Positions 26,613 to 35,250 of a stretch of 64,000 bases of DNA are shown here, one piece after another. Position numbers and translations under genes: made by a program. The notes beneath the pieces are model-generated. The model searched no databases and was not told the DNA's origin. It worked only from the letters and a program-made list of their open reading frames with translations. Where the stretch lies: NCBI RefSeq assembly GCF_002283365.1, contig NZ_MQWD01000001.1:2403665-2467664 (forward strand), read 5' to 3'. Positions within the stretch are counted from its first letter, which is position 1; each line of letters opens with the position of its first letter. The DNA is from Rubrivirga marina. Lineage in GTDB: Bacteria > Bacteroidota > Rhodothermia > Rhodothermales > Rubricoccaceae.

Positions 26613-27572
26613 ATGACGCCCGCCGCCGACGCCCTCCTCGACGCCCTGGTCGACTACGCCGGCCTCTTCCCGCCCGCCGGGCTCGACATGGCCCCGGCCG
26701 CGGACCTCTACGCCGAGCACCGTGCCGGCCCCGACGCGTTCCTGCTGGGCCGGTTCATCGTCCCGGCCACCCACCTCGGCGAACTCGCGGAAGAGGTCCA
26801 CCGACTCGGCGGCACGCGGTGGCCGTTGTCCGTCCTCGGCCTCGCGCCTCAGGGCGACGGCGCCGATGCCTGGCTCGACGCGGCGCAAAAGACGCTCCAG
26901 ACGGCACGAGACGCTGAGGCTCAGCACGACGGCTTGCTGAACGCCGAGCGGTTCGAGCTCAAGCTCCCTGCGCCGCTCGCCCGCGACCCCGACACGCTCG
27001 CGGGCCTCCTCGGCGACCTCGACGCGGCGTACCTCGACGGCGCGTCCGTCGGACCGCGCGCCGCGCTCGAGGTCCCCTACCTCGACGACCCCGAGACGGT
27101 CGAACCCGCGGCCCAGGCCGTGTCCGACGCGAACGGCCGGGCCGGGCGCCCCGCGTTCGCGCTCAAGCTGCGCTGCGGCGGCGTCACCCCCGACCTCGTG
27201 CCCGAGGCGGAGGCGCTCGCGCGGGCGATCCACCACGTGATCCGCGGCGGCGCGGCCTTCAAGGCCACGGCCGGCCTCCACCACCCGCTCCCGAACGACG
27301 ACGAGGCCGTCGGCACTCGGATGCACGGGTTCCTGGGCGTCTTCGGCGGCGCGGCGCTCGCCCGTCTCCACGGCCTCGGGCCCGACGACCTCGCTGAGAT
27401 TCTCGTCGACGCCGACCCCGCCTCGTGGTCGGTCGAGGACGGTCTCCGCTGGCGGTCGCTCCGGATGTCCGCGGCCGAGGTCGCCGACGCCCGCCAGCAA
27501 CTGGCGCTCTCGTTCGGCTCCTGCTCCTTCGCCGAGCCCCGCGACGACCTCCGCGCGCTGGGCTGGATCTAA
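26613..27572 (+). CDS. Unknown protein paired with fumarylacetoacetase
   Basis: 319 residues, no signal peptide. I do not recognise a named family. The C-terminal half carries sequence that looks like the phosphate/metal-binding strands of a TIM-barrel enzyme (FALKLRCGGVTPDLVP, AAFKATAGLHHPLP), including Lys residues that could be catalytic; this is a guess from the pattern. It ends 80 nt before the fumarylacetoacetase gene, on the same strand, so a role in aromatic amino-acid breakdown is plausible. It is divergent from the TPR protein. Confidence 0.75.
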   Translation: MTPAADALLDALVDYAGLFPPAGLDMAPAADLYAEHRAGPDAFLLGRFIVPATHLGELAEEVHRLGGTRWPLSVLGLAPQGDGADAWLDAAQKTLQTARDAEAQHDGLLNAERFELKLPAPLARDPDTLAGLLGDLDAAYLDGASVGPRAALEVPYLDDPETVEPAAQAVSDANGRAGRPAFALKLRCGGVTPDLVPEAEALARAIHHVIRGGAAFKATAGLHHPLPNDDEAVGTRMHGFLGVFGGAALARLHGLGPDDLAEILVDADPASWSVEDGLRWRSLRMSAAEVADARQQLALSFGSCSFAEPRDDLRALGWI

Positions 27573-27652
27573 GTCGAGGCGCCGACGACGCGGAACGCGG
27601 CGAGGCGGAGCCCGCCGATTCCCATGCCCGATCTCCCATCCCTCCTTTCCCC

Positions 27653-28939
27653 ATGACCCCGTTTCTCGACATCGACCCCGACACCGGCTTCGGCCTCGAG
27701 AACCTCCCCTACGGCGTGTTCTCGACCGACAAAGAGCCGCCGCGAGTGGGCGTCCGCCTCGGGGAGTTCGTGGTGGACCTCGCCGTGTTGGAGAGCCACG
27801 GCGTCGTAGGGGTGCCCGGGGCGGGCCGCCAGCCCGTGTTCGACAAGGGCTCGCTGAACGCGTTCATGGCCCTGGGGCCCGACGTCTGGGAGGCCGTCCG
27901 GTCGCATCTCCAAGAGCTCCTGAGCACCGAGGGCTCGCCGGCCCTCCGCGACGCTGCGACGCTCCGCCAGCGCGCCATCGTCCCCCTGGCGAACGTGACG
28001 ATGCACCTCCCGGCCCGGATCGGCGACTACACGGACTTCTACTCGTCGCGCCAGCACGCGACGAACGTCGGGACCATGTTTCGGGGGCCTGAAAACGCAC
28101 TCATGCCGAACTGGCTGCACCTCCCGGTGGGCTACCACGGCCGGGCGTCGTCCGTCGTGGTGAGCGGGACCGACGTCGTCCGCCCGAGCGGTCAGCAGAA
28201 GCCGGACGACGACGCGCCGCCGGTCTTCGGGCCGTCGAAGCTGCTCGACATCGAGCTCGAGCTTGGCTTCTTCGTCGGGCCCGGCAACGCGCTCGGCGAG
28301 CCGATCCCGGTCGAGGAGGCGAGCCGCCACATCTTCGGGTTCGTCCTGGTCAACGACTGGAGCGCGCGCGACATCCAGAAGTGGGAGTACGTGCCGCTGG
28401 GGCCGTTCCTCGGCAAGAGCTTCGCGACCTCCATCTCGCCGTGGGTCGTACCGACGGCGGCCCTCGCGCCGTTCCGCGTCGAGGGGGAGCCCCAGGGCGC
28501 CGAGGCCGGCAATCCCGAGCCGCTCCCGTACCTCCGCCAGTCGGAGCCGCGCTCGCTCGACGTGGACCTGGCCGTGGCGCTCGAGACGACCGCGATGCGG
28601 GAGGGCGGCACGGCGCCCGAGATCGTCGCCCGCTCGAACGCGACGAACCTCTACTGGAGCCCCGAGCAGCAGCTCGCGCACCACACCGTCAACGGGTGCA
28701 ACGCGCGGCCGGGCGACCTCATGGCGTCGGGCACGATCAGCGGCGAGGAGAAGGGGACCTACGGCTCGTTCCTTGAGCTCACGTGGCGCGGCAGTGAGCC
28801 CATCGACCTCCCCGGCGGCGAGACGCGGACGTTCCTCCAGGACGGCGACCGCGTGGTGCTCTCGGGGGAGGCGTCCCGCGACGGGCGCCGCGTCGGGTTC
28901 GGCGAGGTGTCGGGGACGATCCGGCCGTCGCGGACGTAA
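27653..28939 (+). CDS. fahA: Fumarylacetoacetase
   Basis: 428 residues, matching the family. It hydrolyses fumarylacetoacetate to fumarate and acetoacetate, the last step of tyrosine catabolism. The N-terminal beta domain (GFGLENLPYGVFSTDKEPPRVGVRLG) and catalytic domain motifs are clear: RIGDYTDFYSSRQHATNVGTMFRG, LPVGYHGRASSVVVSGT, the metal-binding DIELELGFFVG, VLVNDWSARDIQKWEYVPLGPF, and the QLAHHTVNGCNARPGDL and GTISGE segments. ATG 27653 starts the conserved N-terminus. Homogentisate dioxygenase and other pathway genes are not in the window. Confidence 0.96.
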   Translation: MTPFLDIDPDTGFGLENLPYGVFSTDKEPPRVGVRLGEFVVDLAVLESHGVVGVPGAGRQPVFDKGSLNAFMALGPDVWEAVRSHLQELLSTEGSPALRDAATLRQRAIVPLANVTMHLPARIGDYTDFYSSRQHATNVGTMFRGPENALMPNWLHLPVGYHGRASSVVVSGTDVVRPSGQQKPDDDAPPVFGPSKLLDIELELGFFVGPGNALGEPIPVEEASRHIFGFVLVNDWSARDIQKWEYVPLGPFLGKSFATSISPWVVPTAALAPFRVEGEPQGAEAGNPEPLPYLRQSEPRSLDVDLAVALETTAMREGGTAPEIVARSNATNLYWSPEQQLAHHTVNGCNARPGDLMASGTISGEEKGTYGSFLELTWRGSEPIDLPGGETRTFLQDGDRVVLSGEASRDGRRVGFGEVSGTIRPSRT

Positions 28940-28943
28940 CTCC

Positions 28944-28979
28944 TTGTCCCCACGCCTCCTCCGGAGGCGCCTATATTCC
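28944..28979 (+). promoter_or_regulatory. Candidate queA promoter
   Basis: TATATTCC (28972-28979) resembles the -7 consensus and a TTG lies 25 nt upstream (28944-28946), slightly further than the usual 19-23. The element is 86 nt before the queA ATG. Confidence 0.35.
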
Positions 28980-29065
28980 GTCGCATTCGGGCGGTCCCCA
29001 CCGCCGGCCCGTGCCCCCCTCGGCCGCAGCCTCTGCGGTCCCACCGCGCCACGGCCCCGCCTCGT

Positions 29066-30148
29066 ATGCAGGTTGCTCATCCCTCGTTTCGGCAACACTC
29101 GCTCCGCCTCAGCGATTTTGACTACGAGTACCCTCGTGAACTGATCGCGGCGTACCCGGCGGAGCCCCGGGACACGGCCCGGCTCATGGTGGTCGACCGG
29201 GCGGAGGGCACGATCGAGCACCGGACGGTCCGCGATCTGCCCGAGTACTTCAACGAGGGCGACGTCCTCGTGGCCAACGACACGATGGTGTTCCCGGCCC
29301 GGCTCCGCGGGATCAAGGAGAACACGGGGGCCAAGGTCGAGGCGTTCCTCCTCCGCGAACTCAACCCCGAGCACCGGCTCTGGGACTCCATCGTCGACCC
29401 CGCCCGGAAGGTCCGCGTCGGCAACAAGCTCGTGTTCGGGGACGGCCTCGCGGCCGAGGTCATCGACAACACGACGAGCCGCGGGCGGACGCTCCGGTTC
29501 ATGTTCGACGGGACGCCCGACGAGCTCTACGCCCGGATCGACGCCATCGGCGAGACGCCCATCCCGCCGTACCTCCGGCGGCCGGCGGAGCCCGCCGACC
29601 GCGTCCGCTACCAGACCATCTTCGCGCGGAAGCGCGGGGCCGTGGCCGCGCCGTCGGCCGGCCTCCACTTCACGCCGGGCCTGCTCCAGTCCCTCACCGA
29701 CCAGGGCTGCGAGGTCGCCTACGTCACGCTCCACACCGGCCTCGGCTCGTTCAACCCGGTCGAGGTGGAGGACCTCTCGAAGCACCGGATGGACTCCGAG
29801 TTCTTCGAGGTGCTGCCCGAGGCGGCCGAGACCGTCAACGCCGCGCTCACCCACCCCGAGCGGACCGTCACGGCCTGCGGCACGACGGTCGTCCGGGCCG
29901 TCGAGTCGTCGCTCTCGGCGTCGAAGACGCTCAAGGCCGGGCGCGGCTGGACCGACAAGTTCATCTACCCTGTCTACTCGTTCCACATCCCCGAGCGGCT
30001 GCTGACCAACTTCCACCGCCCCAAGTCGACGCTCCTCATGACCGTCGCGGCGTTCGCGGGCTACGACCTCCTGATGGAGGCGTACGAGGAGGCGGTCCGC
30101 GAGGAGTACCGGATGTTCGCGTTTGGCGACGCGATGCTGGTGTTGTAG
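29066..30148 (+). CDS. queA: S-adenosylmethionine:tRNA ribosyltransferase-isomerase
   Basis: 360 residues. QueA transfers the ribosyl moiety of SAM to preQ1 in tRNA to make epoxyqueuosine. Signatures are LSDFDYEYPRELIAAYPAEPRDTARLMV at the N-terminus, NDTMVFPARLRG, GETPIPPYLRR, the highly conserved KRGAVAAPSAGLHFT, VTLHTGLGSFNPV and NFHRPKSTLLMTVAAF. ATG 29066 places the conserved start about 15 residues in. It precedes ispD by 77 nt. Confidence 0.96.
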   Translation: MQVAHPSFRQHSLRLSDFDYEYPRELIAAYPAEPRDTARLMVVDRAEGTIEHRTVRDLPEYFNEGDVLVANDTMVFPARLRGIKENTGAKVEAFLLRELNPEHRLWDSIVDPARKVRVGNKLVFGDGLAAEVIDNTTSRGRTLRFMFDGTPDELYARIDAIGETPIPPYLRRPAEPADRVRYQTIFARKRGAVAAPSAGLHFTPGLLQSLTDQGCEVAYVTLHTGLGSFNPVEVEDLSKHRMDSEFFEVLPEAAETVNAALTHPERTVTACGTTVVRAVESSLSASKTLKAGRGWTDKFIYPVYSFHIPERLLTNFHRPKSTLLMTVAAFAGYDLLMEAYEEAVREEYRMFAFGDAMLVL

Positions 30149-30225
30149 GGGATGAGGGACCGGGGACTGAGGTGGGCCCGCCTCGGCGTCACGCTCGGTC
30201 GGGCCAGCCGCAGCACGAGGGGGCG

Positions 30226-30960
30226 ATGAGTGGCTCTGCAGAGCGAGTGGGCGTGGTGCTTCCGGCGGGCGGGTCGGGGTCGCGGATGGCCACGGCTGAG
30301 GCGCCGGCGAAGCAGTTCCGCTTGCTCGGCGACGCGCCCGTCCTCGTCCAGACGCTCCGGGCGTTCCTCCGGCACCCCGACGTGGGGCCGGCGGTCGTGG
30401 TGGTCCGGGCGGGGGAGGAGGGGGCGACGCGCGACCTCCTAGCCGATCACGGCGCCGAGGCGGACGTGGTCACGGGCGGGCCGACGCGACAGGCGTCGGT
30501 CCACTGCGGCGTGCGTGCGCTGCCCGCGCCGGTCGAGGCCGTGCTGGTGCACGACGCGGTCCGTCCGTTCGTGACACGATCCGTGATCGCACACGTCGTG
30601 AAGGCCGTTCGCGCACACGGAGCCGCTGCGGCGGCGGTCCGCGTCGCCGACACGCTCCGGGCGGGCGGTGACGGCCCGCTCTTCGGCGCGACCGTCCCCC
30701 GCGACGGCCTCTGGGCGATGCAGACGCCGCAGGGCGCCCGCCGCGACTGGCTCCTCCGCGCCGCGGCCAACGCGGCCGGCCACGTCGCCACCGACGAGGT
30801 CGGGCTCCTCCAGCACGCCGGCCACCCCGTCTGGATCGTCGAGGGCGATGCCCGGAACGTCAAGATCACGCGCCCCTCCGACTGGCCCCTCGCCGAGGCG
30901 CTCTGGACCACCTGGGAGCGCGACGACGTCGGGCAGGGAGACGGGGACTCCGCGGTCTGA
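30226..30960 (+). CDS. ispD: 2-C-methyl-D-erythritol 4-phosphate cytidylyltransferase
   Basis: 244 residues. It makes CDP-methylerythritol in the MEP isoprenoid pathway. The nucleotide-binding motif is [12 protein letters not shown] with KQF downstream. Other conserved segments are [43 protein letters not shown] and [14 protein letters not shown]. It lies 64 nt upstream of ispF, as in many genomes where the two are adjacent or fused. Confidence 0.94.
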   Translation: MSGSAERVGVVLPAGGSGSRMATAEAPAKQFRLLGDAPVLVQTLRAFLRHPDVGPAVVVVRAGEEGATRDLLADHGAEADVVTGGPTRQASVHCGVRALPAPVEAVLVHDAVRPFVTRSVIAHVVKAVRAHGAAAAAVRVADTLRAGGDGPLFGATVPRDGLWAMQTPQGARRDWLLRAAANAAGHVATDEVGLLQHAGHPVWIVEGDARNVKITRPSDWPLAEALWTTWERDDVGQGDGDSAV

Positions 30961-31024
30961 CCGTTTGGGGTGGCGCCCCGGCCTCCATGCCCGGACCTTC
31001 CCACACCTCACACCTCCACCCCGC

Positions 31025-31504
31025 ATGCGCATCGGCCACGGCTACGACGTCCACCGCCTCGTCGAGGGGCGCCCGCTCATCCTGGGTGGTGTGACGGTCC
31101 CGGCTGCCGTCGGCCTCGACGGCCACTCCGACGCCGACGTCCTCACGCACGCGATCATCGACGCGCTCCTGGGCGCCGCCGCGCTCGGGGACATCGGCGC
31201 CCTCTTTCCCGACACCGACGCCGAGTGGAAAGGCGCCGACAGCATCGGCCTCCTCGACGCCGTGATGGAGAAGGTGGCCGAGACCGGGTACGCCGTCGGC
31301 AACGTGGACGCGACCGTCGTCCTCCAGCGCCCGAAGCTCCGGCCCCACGTCGACGCGATGCGCCAGCGTCTGGCCGGGGCGCTCCGGGTCGGCCTCGGGC
31401 AGGTCTCAGTCAAGGCCACGACGGGGGAGGGGATGGGCTTCGTGGGGACCGGCGAGGGGGCCGCGGCGCACGCCGTGTGCCTGCTCGTCGCGCGCGAGGG
31501 TTAG
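31025..31504 (+). CDS. ispF: 2-C-methyl-D-erythritol 2,4-cyclodiphosphate synthase
   Basis: 159 residues, the family length. It cyclises CDP-ME-2-phosphate in the MEP pathway. The metal ligands are Asp8 and His10 in GYDVHRL and the His in [10 protein letters not shown]. The conserved [19 protein letters not shown] and [17 protein letters not shown] are present. It follows ispD and its stop codon directly abuts the GTG of the DedA gene. Confidence 0.96.
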   Translation: MRIGHGYDVHRLVEGRPLILGGVTVPAAVGLDGHSDADVLTHAIIDALLGAAALGDIGALFPDTDAEWKGADSIGLLDAVMEKVAETGYAVGNVDATVVLQRPKLRPHVDAMRQRLAGALRVGLGQVSVKATTGEGMGFVGTGEGAAAHAVCLLVAREG

Positions 31505-32146
31505 GTGGGCGAGTGGGTCGCCGACCTCGTCGGGTGGATCGAGGGGCTCCCGCCCGGCGGCATCTACGCGGTCCTGCTCGCCGTGGCCTACGGCGAGAAC
31601 CTCGTGCCCCCGATCTGGGGCGACACGGTCATCGTTCTGTGCGGCTCGCTCGTGGGTCTCGGCGTGCTCCAGTTGGGGCCTACGATCGCTCTGGCGGCGC
31701 TGGGTGGGTCGCTCGGCTTCTTGACGGTCTTCTGGTTCGGGCGGCGGATGGGGCACGCCATCCACGACCCGACGCGGCTGCGGTGGATCCCACGCGACTT
31801 TATCTCCCGGGCCGAGCGCTGGCTGAACCGGTGGGGCTACGGCGTCGTCGCGGCCAACCGGTTCCTCGCGGGCGGGCGGGCCGTCATCGGACTCCTCGCC
31901 GGCGCCTCCGATCTCCGCTGGGCCCCGACGGCGGTGTGGGCGACGGTGAGCGCGGTCGCGTGGAGCGCCCTCCTCGTGTGGGGCGGCGCCGTCCTGGGGT
32001 CCGAGTGGGAACGCGTGCTCGACTGGCTGGCGGCCTACGGGCGGGTCGTGACGGTCGTGCTGGCCGTTGTGCTGGCCGTCGTCGCGGTGCGCTGGTGGCT
32101 CCGTCGACCGAAGAACTCACGGCGAAGAGACGCCGAGGCAGGCTGA
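31505..32146 (+). CDS. DedA-family membrane protein
   Basis: 213 residues beginning at a GTG directly after the ispF stop. The DedA/SNARE-associated (VTT) domain is recognisable: YGENLVPPIWGDTVIVLCGSL, GGSLGFLTVFWFGRRMG, and the arginine-containing ANRFLAGGRAVIGLLAGASDLRW, where Arg is required in characterised DedA proteins. Four to five hydrophobic segments are visible and the C-terminus is basic and cytoplasmic. Members act as lipid scramblases or flippases for carrier lipids such as undecaprenyl phosphate. Fits an isoprenoid-lipid operon. Confidence 0.9.
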   Translation: MGEWVADLVGWIEGLPPGGIYAVLLAVAYGENLVPPIWGDTVIVLCGSLVGLGVLQLGPTIALAALGGSLGFLTVFWFGRRMGHAIHDPTRLRWIPRDFISRAERWLNRWGYGVVAANRFLAGGRAVIGLLAGASDLRWAPTAVWATVSAVAWSALLVWGGAVLGSEWERVLDWLAAYGRVVTVVLAVVLAVVAVRWWLRRPKNSRRRDAEAG

Positions 32147-32162
32147 GTCGGGCCACCTTCGG

Positions 32163-32194
32163 TTGACGCCCCCCTCCGGGACGGGCTAGCTTCG
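32163..32194 (+). promoter_or_regulatory. Promoter of the tRNA-tuf cluster
   Basis: TTGAC (32163-32167) and TAGCTTCG (32187-32194) give a TTG-N21-TAnnTTyG arrangement, ending 20 nt before the first tRNA. This is one of the best promoter matches in the window and probably drives the tRNA genes and tuf. Confidence 0.6.
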
Positions 32195-32214
32195 CGATCC
32201 GCGATGCCCGCGCC

Positions 32215-32287
32215 GCTGGCGTAGCTCAACTGGCAGAGCAGCTGATTTGTAATCAGCAGGTTGGGGGTTCGAGTCCCTTCGCCAGCT
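32215..32287 (+). tRNA. tRNA-Thr (anticodon TGT)
   Basis: Seven-base-pair acceptor stem GCTGGCG/CGCCAGC, anticodon arm GCTGA-TTTGTAA-TCAGC with TGT at the anticodon, T arm with GGTTCGA core. The discriminator base is T and CCA is not encoded. It reads ACA and ACG codons. First of four tRNAs before tuf. Confidence 0.95.
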
Positions 32288-32330
32288 CCGCCGAGCCACC
32301 CGTGACGCGGCCTCGCACGTTCTTTCTTCC

Positions 32331-32413
<83 letters not shown>

Positions 32414-32505
32414 CGATTAGGCATTGTCGATCGGGAGACCGCCGATTGGTGATTGGGCCGCGCCGCTCGATCGCGAGTCGAACGTCACCCAGTCGCTCAT
32501 GCGAT

Positions 32506-32578
32506 GCGGGAGTAGCTCAGTTGGTAGAGCATCAGCCTTCCAAGCTGAGGGTCGCGGGTTCGAGTCCCGTCTCCCGCT
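32506..32578 (+). tRNA. tRNA-Gly (anticodon TCC)
   Basis: Acceptor GCGGGAG/CTCCCGC, anticodon arm TCAGC-CTTCCAA-GCTGA (anticodon TCC), discriminator T. Reads GGA and GGG glycine codons, the latter being unusually common in the tuf gene just downstream. Confidence 0.95.
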
Positions 32579-32666
32579 CCCGGACTTGGCGATGAGGTGA
32601 TCGGCGATCGATCGATTGGGAACAACCCATCGTTCAATCCCCCTCTTCAGTCGACAATCCACCCCC

Positions 32667-32738
<72 letters not shown>

Positions 32739-32802
32739 CCGCGGCCCGCGCCGCCCAGTGACACCCAACCCAACGCGCAGCGAGCGCTCAGACTACAGAC
32801 CC

Positions 32803-33990
32803 ATGGCGAAGGAGCAATTCCAGCGGACGAAGCCGCACGTGAACGTCGGGACGATCGGCCACGTCGACCACGGCAAGACGACGCTGACGGCGGCGATCAC
32901 GAAGGTGCTCGCCGAGGCGTCGGGCGGCGAGGCGAAGAACTTCGAGGACATCGACAACGCCCCGGAGGAGCGGGAGCGGGGGATCACGATCGCCACGGCC
33001 CACGTCGAGTACGAGACGGCCGAGCGGCACTACGCCCACGTCGACTGCCCGGGCCACGCGGACTACGTCAAGAACATGGTGACGGGGGCGGCCCAGATGG
33101 ACGGGGCGATCCTCGTCGTCGCGGCGACCGACGGGCCGATGCCCCAGACCCGCGAGCACATCCTCCTGGCCCGCCAGGTCGGCGTGCCCTACATCGTCGT
33201 GTTCATGAACAAGGCGGACCTCGTCGACGACGAGGAGCTCCTGGAGCTCGTCGAGATGGAGGTCCGCGAGCTCCTCTCGAGCTACGAGTTCCCGGGCGAC
33301 GACCTCCCGGTGATCCAGGGGTCGGCGCTGGGGGCCCTGAACGGGGAGCCGGAGTGGGTGGCGAAGGTCGACGAGCTCATGTCGGCCGTCGACGCGTACA
33401 TCCCGACGCCGGAGCGGGCGGTCGACCGGCCGTTCCTCATGCCGGTCGAGGACGTGTTCTCGATCACGGGCCGGGGGACCGTCGTGACGGGCCGGGTCGA
33501 GCGGGGGTCGATCAAGGTGGGGGACCCCGTCGAGATCGTCGGGATGCAGGAGGAGAAGATGACGTCGACGGTGACGGGCGTCGAGATGTTCAGGAAGCTC
33601 CTGGACTCGGCCCAGGCCGGGGACAACGCGGGGATCCTCCTCCGGGGGATCGAGAAGACGGCGGTCGAGCGGGGGATGGTCCTGACGAAGCCGGGGGCCG
33701 TCACGCCGCACAAGCGGTTCGAGTGCGAGGTGTACATCCTGTCGAAGGACGAGGGGGGCCGGCACACCCCGTTCTTCAAGGGGTACCGTCCCCAGTTCTA
33801 CTTCCGGACGACGGACGTGACGGGGGACATCGAGCTGGCCGAGGGGGTCGAGATGGTCATGCCGGGGGACAACACGCAGTTCACGGTGGACCTCATCGTC
33901 CCGGTGGCGATGGAGGAGGGGCTCCGGTTCGCGATCCGCGAGGGCGGGCGGACCGTGGGGGCCGGCGTCGTCTCCAAGATCCTCGACTGA
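32803..33990 (+). CDS. tuf: Translation elongation factor Tu
   Basis: 395 residues. EF-Tu delivers aminoacyl-tRNA to the ribosome as a GTPase. GTPase motifs are [17 protein letters not shown] and NKADLVDD; switch I ends [12 protein letters not shown]. Domains 2 and 3 follow ([49 protein letters not shown]). The catalytic histidine is in PGHADY. ATG 32803 begins the family N-terminus [16 protein letters not shown]. Codon use is odd: by my count about 25 of 38 glycines are GGG, whereas rpl/rpo neighbours use almost only GGC. A strong hairpin follows the gene. Confidence 0.98.
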   Translation: MAKEQFQRTKPHVNVGTIGHVDHGKTTLTAAITKVLAEASGGEAKNFEDIDNAPEERERGITIATAHVEYETAERHYAHVDCPGHADYVKNMVTGAAQMDGAILVVAATDGPMPQTREHILLARQVGVPYIVVFMNKADLVDDEELLELVEMEVRELLSSYEFPGDDLPVIQGSALGALNGEPEWVAKVDELMSAVDAYIPTPERAVDRPFLMPVEDVFSITGRGTVVTGRVERGSIKVGDPVEIVGMQEEKMTSTVTGVEMFRKLLDSAQAGDNAGILLRGIEKTAVERGMVLTKPGAVTPHKRFECEVYILSKDEGGRHTPFFKGYRPQFYFRTTDVTGDIELAEGVEMVMPGDNTQFTVDLIVPVAMEEGLRFAIREGGRTVGAGVVSKILD

Positions 33991-34005
33991 GCCGGCCTGG
34001 AGTCA

Positions 34006-34031
34006 CCGCCTCGGCGCCCGCGCCGAGGCGG
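34006..34031 (+). terminator. Hairpin after tuf (CCGCCTCGG family)
   Basis: Perfect 11-bp stem CCGCCTCGGCG/CGCCGAGGCGG with a 4-nt loop, 15 nt after the tuf stop and upstream of tRNA-Trp. No T-tract follows. Likely a transcription terminator or mRNA 3'-end stabiliser, and also a member of the dispersed palindrome family. Confidence 0.6.
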
Positions 34032-34073
34032 CGGTCTCCATCGGTCCTTCCGAACACGGTGCCCGCCGGTTCG

Positions 34074-34081
34074 TAGATTGA
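34074..34081 (+). promoter_or_regulatory. Candidate -7 element for tRNA-Trp/secE/nusG
   Basis: TAGATTGA resembles TAnnTTTG, 42 nt upstream of tRNA-Trp and downstream of the tuf hairpin, suggesting a fresh transcript for the tRNA-Trp-secE-nusG unit. Confidence 0.4.
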
Positions 34082-34122
34082 TGCGTCCGCCGGCGTCCTT
34101 CGGGGCGCCGGCGGTCCGCTAA

Positions 34123-34195
<73 letters not shown>

Positions 34196-34245
34196 CCCGG
34201 CCTCTCGGCCCTCACTGACAGAACCGCCGCCCCGCGGCACGACTC

Positions 34246-34461
34246 ATGGCGACACAGACGCAGACGAAGCCCCCTGGTGGCGCGCTCGGGAACTACCTCG
34301 TCGAGGTCCGCAAGGAGATGCGGAAGGTGAACTGGCCCAAGCGCCAGGAGCTCATCAGCAACACGGTGCTCACGCTCGTGGCGGCGCTCATCGCCGCGCT
34401 GTTCATCTTCTTCGCCGACGAAGTGATCAGCACGGCCCTCCGGTTCATCTACGGCAGCTAG
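34246..34461 (+). CDS. secE: Preprotein translocase subunit SecE
   Basis: 71 residues, the short single-span SecE form. The conserved cytoplasmic amphipathic helix NYLVEVRKEMRKVNWPKRQELISNT is followed by one transmembrane helix (about residues 41-62). SecE clamps the SecY channel. It is 40 nt upstream of nusG, the universal secE-nusG arrangement. Confidence 0.95.
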   Translation: MATQTQTKPPGGALGNYLVEVRKEMRKVNWPKRQELISNTVLTLVAALIAALFIFFADEVISTALRFIYGS

Positions 34462-34501
34462 GCGACGTCCCTCCGCGCTCCGCACCCGCATCGATACCCC
34501 C

Positions 34502-35044
34502 ATGGCCCGCCCCCCGATCCGCAAGTGGTTCGTCCTCCGGACGTTCTCCGGCCACGAGAAGAAGGTCAAGGAGTACCTGGAGAGCGAGGTTGAGCGGCTC
34601 GGCTACGACGACAAGCTGACCCAGGTCGTGATCCCGACCGAGACGGTCTTCGAGATGCGCGCCGGCAAGAAGCGGACGCGCGAGAAGACGTCGTTCCCCG
34701 GCTACATCCTCCTCGAGGCCATCGTCGACCCGTACCTCCGCGAGGTCATCAACGGGGCGCCGTCGACGATCGGCTTCCTCGGCGCCAACGGCGAGCCCGT
34801 CCCGCTCCGGCCCGACGAGGTCAACCGGATCCTCGGGATGATGGACGAGGACAAGGGCGAGGTCATGGAGATCCCGTTCAAGGAGGGCGACGCCGTCAAG
34901 GTCGTCGACGGCCCGTTCAACACGTTCACCGGCTTCGTCGAGGAGGTCTACCCGGACAAGATGAAGGTCCGCGTGATGGTCTCGATCTTCGGGCGGAAGA
35001 CGCCGCTGGAGCTCGACTACCTCCAGGTGGAGCACGAGGGCTGA
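34502..35044 (+). CDS. nusG: Transcription termination/antitermination factor NusG
   Basis: 180 residues. The NGN domain (KWFVLRTFSGHEKKVKEYLE, VFEMRAGKKRTREKTSFPGYILLEA, about 8-120) binds RNA polymerase. The C-terminal KOW domain (FKEGDAVKVVDGPFNTFTGFVEEVYPDKMKVRVMVSIFGR) contacts Rho or ribosomal protein S10. Start ATG 34502 has no Shine-Dalgarno, like other genes here. It precedes rplK by 206 nt, a spacer that holds a promoter candidate and RNA structures. Confidence 0.97.
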   Translation: MARPPIRKWFVLRTFSGHEKKVKEYLESEVERLGYDDKLTQVVIPTETVFEMRAGKKRTREKTSFPGYILLEAIVDPYLREVINGAPSTIGFLGANGEPVPLRPDEVNRILGMMDEDKGEVMEIPFKEGDAVKVVDGPFNTFTGFVEEVYPDKMKVRVMVSIFGRKTPLELDYLQVEHEG

Positions 35045-35163
35045 TCCGCTCCTCGTCGTCGCTCTGGGAGGGCGGAGAGCCGGTCTCTTCGAACGGCCCG
35101 CCGAGGCGGGGTGAAAGGCGGGCGAAGCCGGTCTGAGGGCTCATTCTGGGGCGGCTCCGCCTC

Positions 35164-35171
35164 TAGCTTCT
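35164..35171 (+). promoter_or_regulatory. Candidate -7 element for the rplK-rplL operon
   Basis: TAGCTTCT matches the TAnnTTyn pattern seen upstream of several genes here. Transcription would begin about 70-80 nt before the rplK ATG, so both leader hairpins would be in the mRNA. Confidence 0.45.
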
Positions 35172-35180
35172 CCGTTCCGC

Positions 35181-35197
35181 CGTGCCGCGTTGGCACG
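35181..35197 (+). promoter_or_regulatory. Leader hairpin I upstream of rplK
   Basis: Perfect 6-bp stem CGTGCC/GGCACG with a 5-nt loop. The sequence GCGTTGGCAC at 35187-35196 is repeated at 35228-35237 within the second leader element, so GTGCC (35182-35186) could pair with either copy, allowing two mutually exclusive folds. Confidence 0.45.
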
Positions 35198-35208
35198 GCC
35201 TCACATTC

Positions 35209-35240
35209 GCGGGAGCCGGTGACCCCGGCGTTGGCACCGC
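35209..35240 (+). promoter_or_regulatory. Leader stem-loop upstream of rplK, candidate L1-binding site
   Basis: Outer stem GCGG/CCGC (35209-35212 with 35237-35240), an asymmetric internal loop of 2 nt (GA) against 7 nt (GTTGGCA), inner stem GCCGG/CCGGC and a 5-nt loop. It ends 10 nt before the rplK ATG. A second element with the same geometry precedes rplA. L1 autoregulates the L11-L1 operon in E. coli through a leader site, so a similar role here is a reasonable inference. Confidence 0.6.
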
Positions 35241-35250
35241 ACAGATATCG

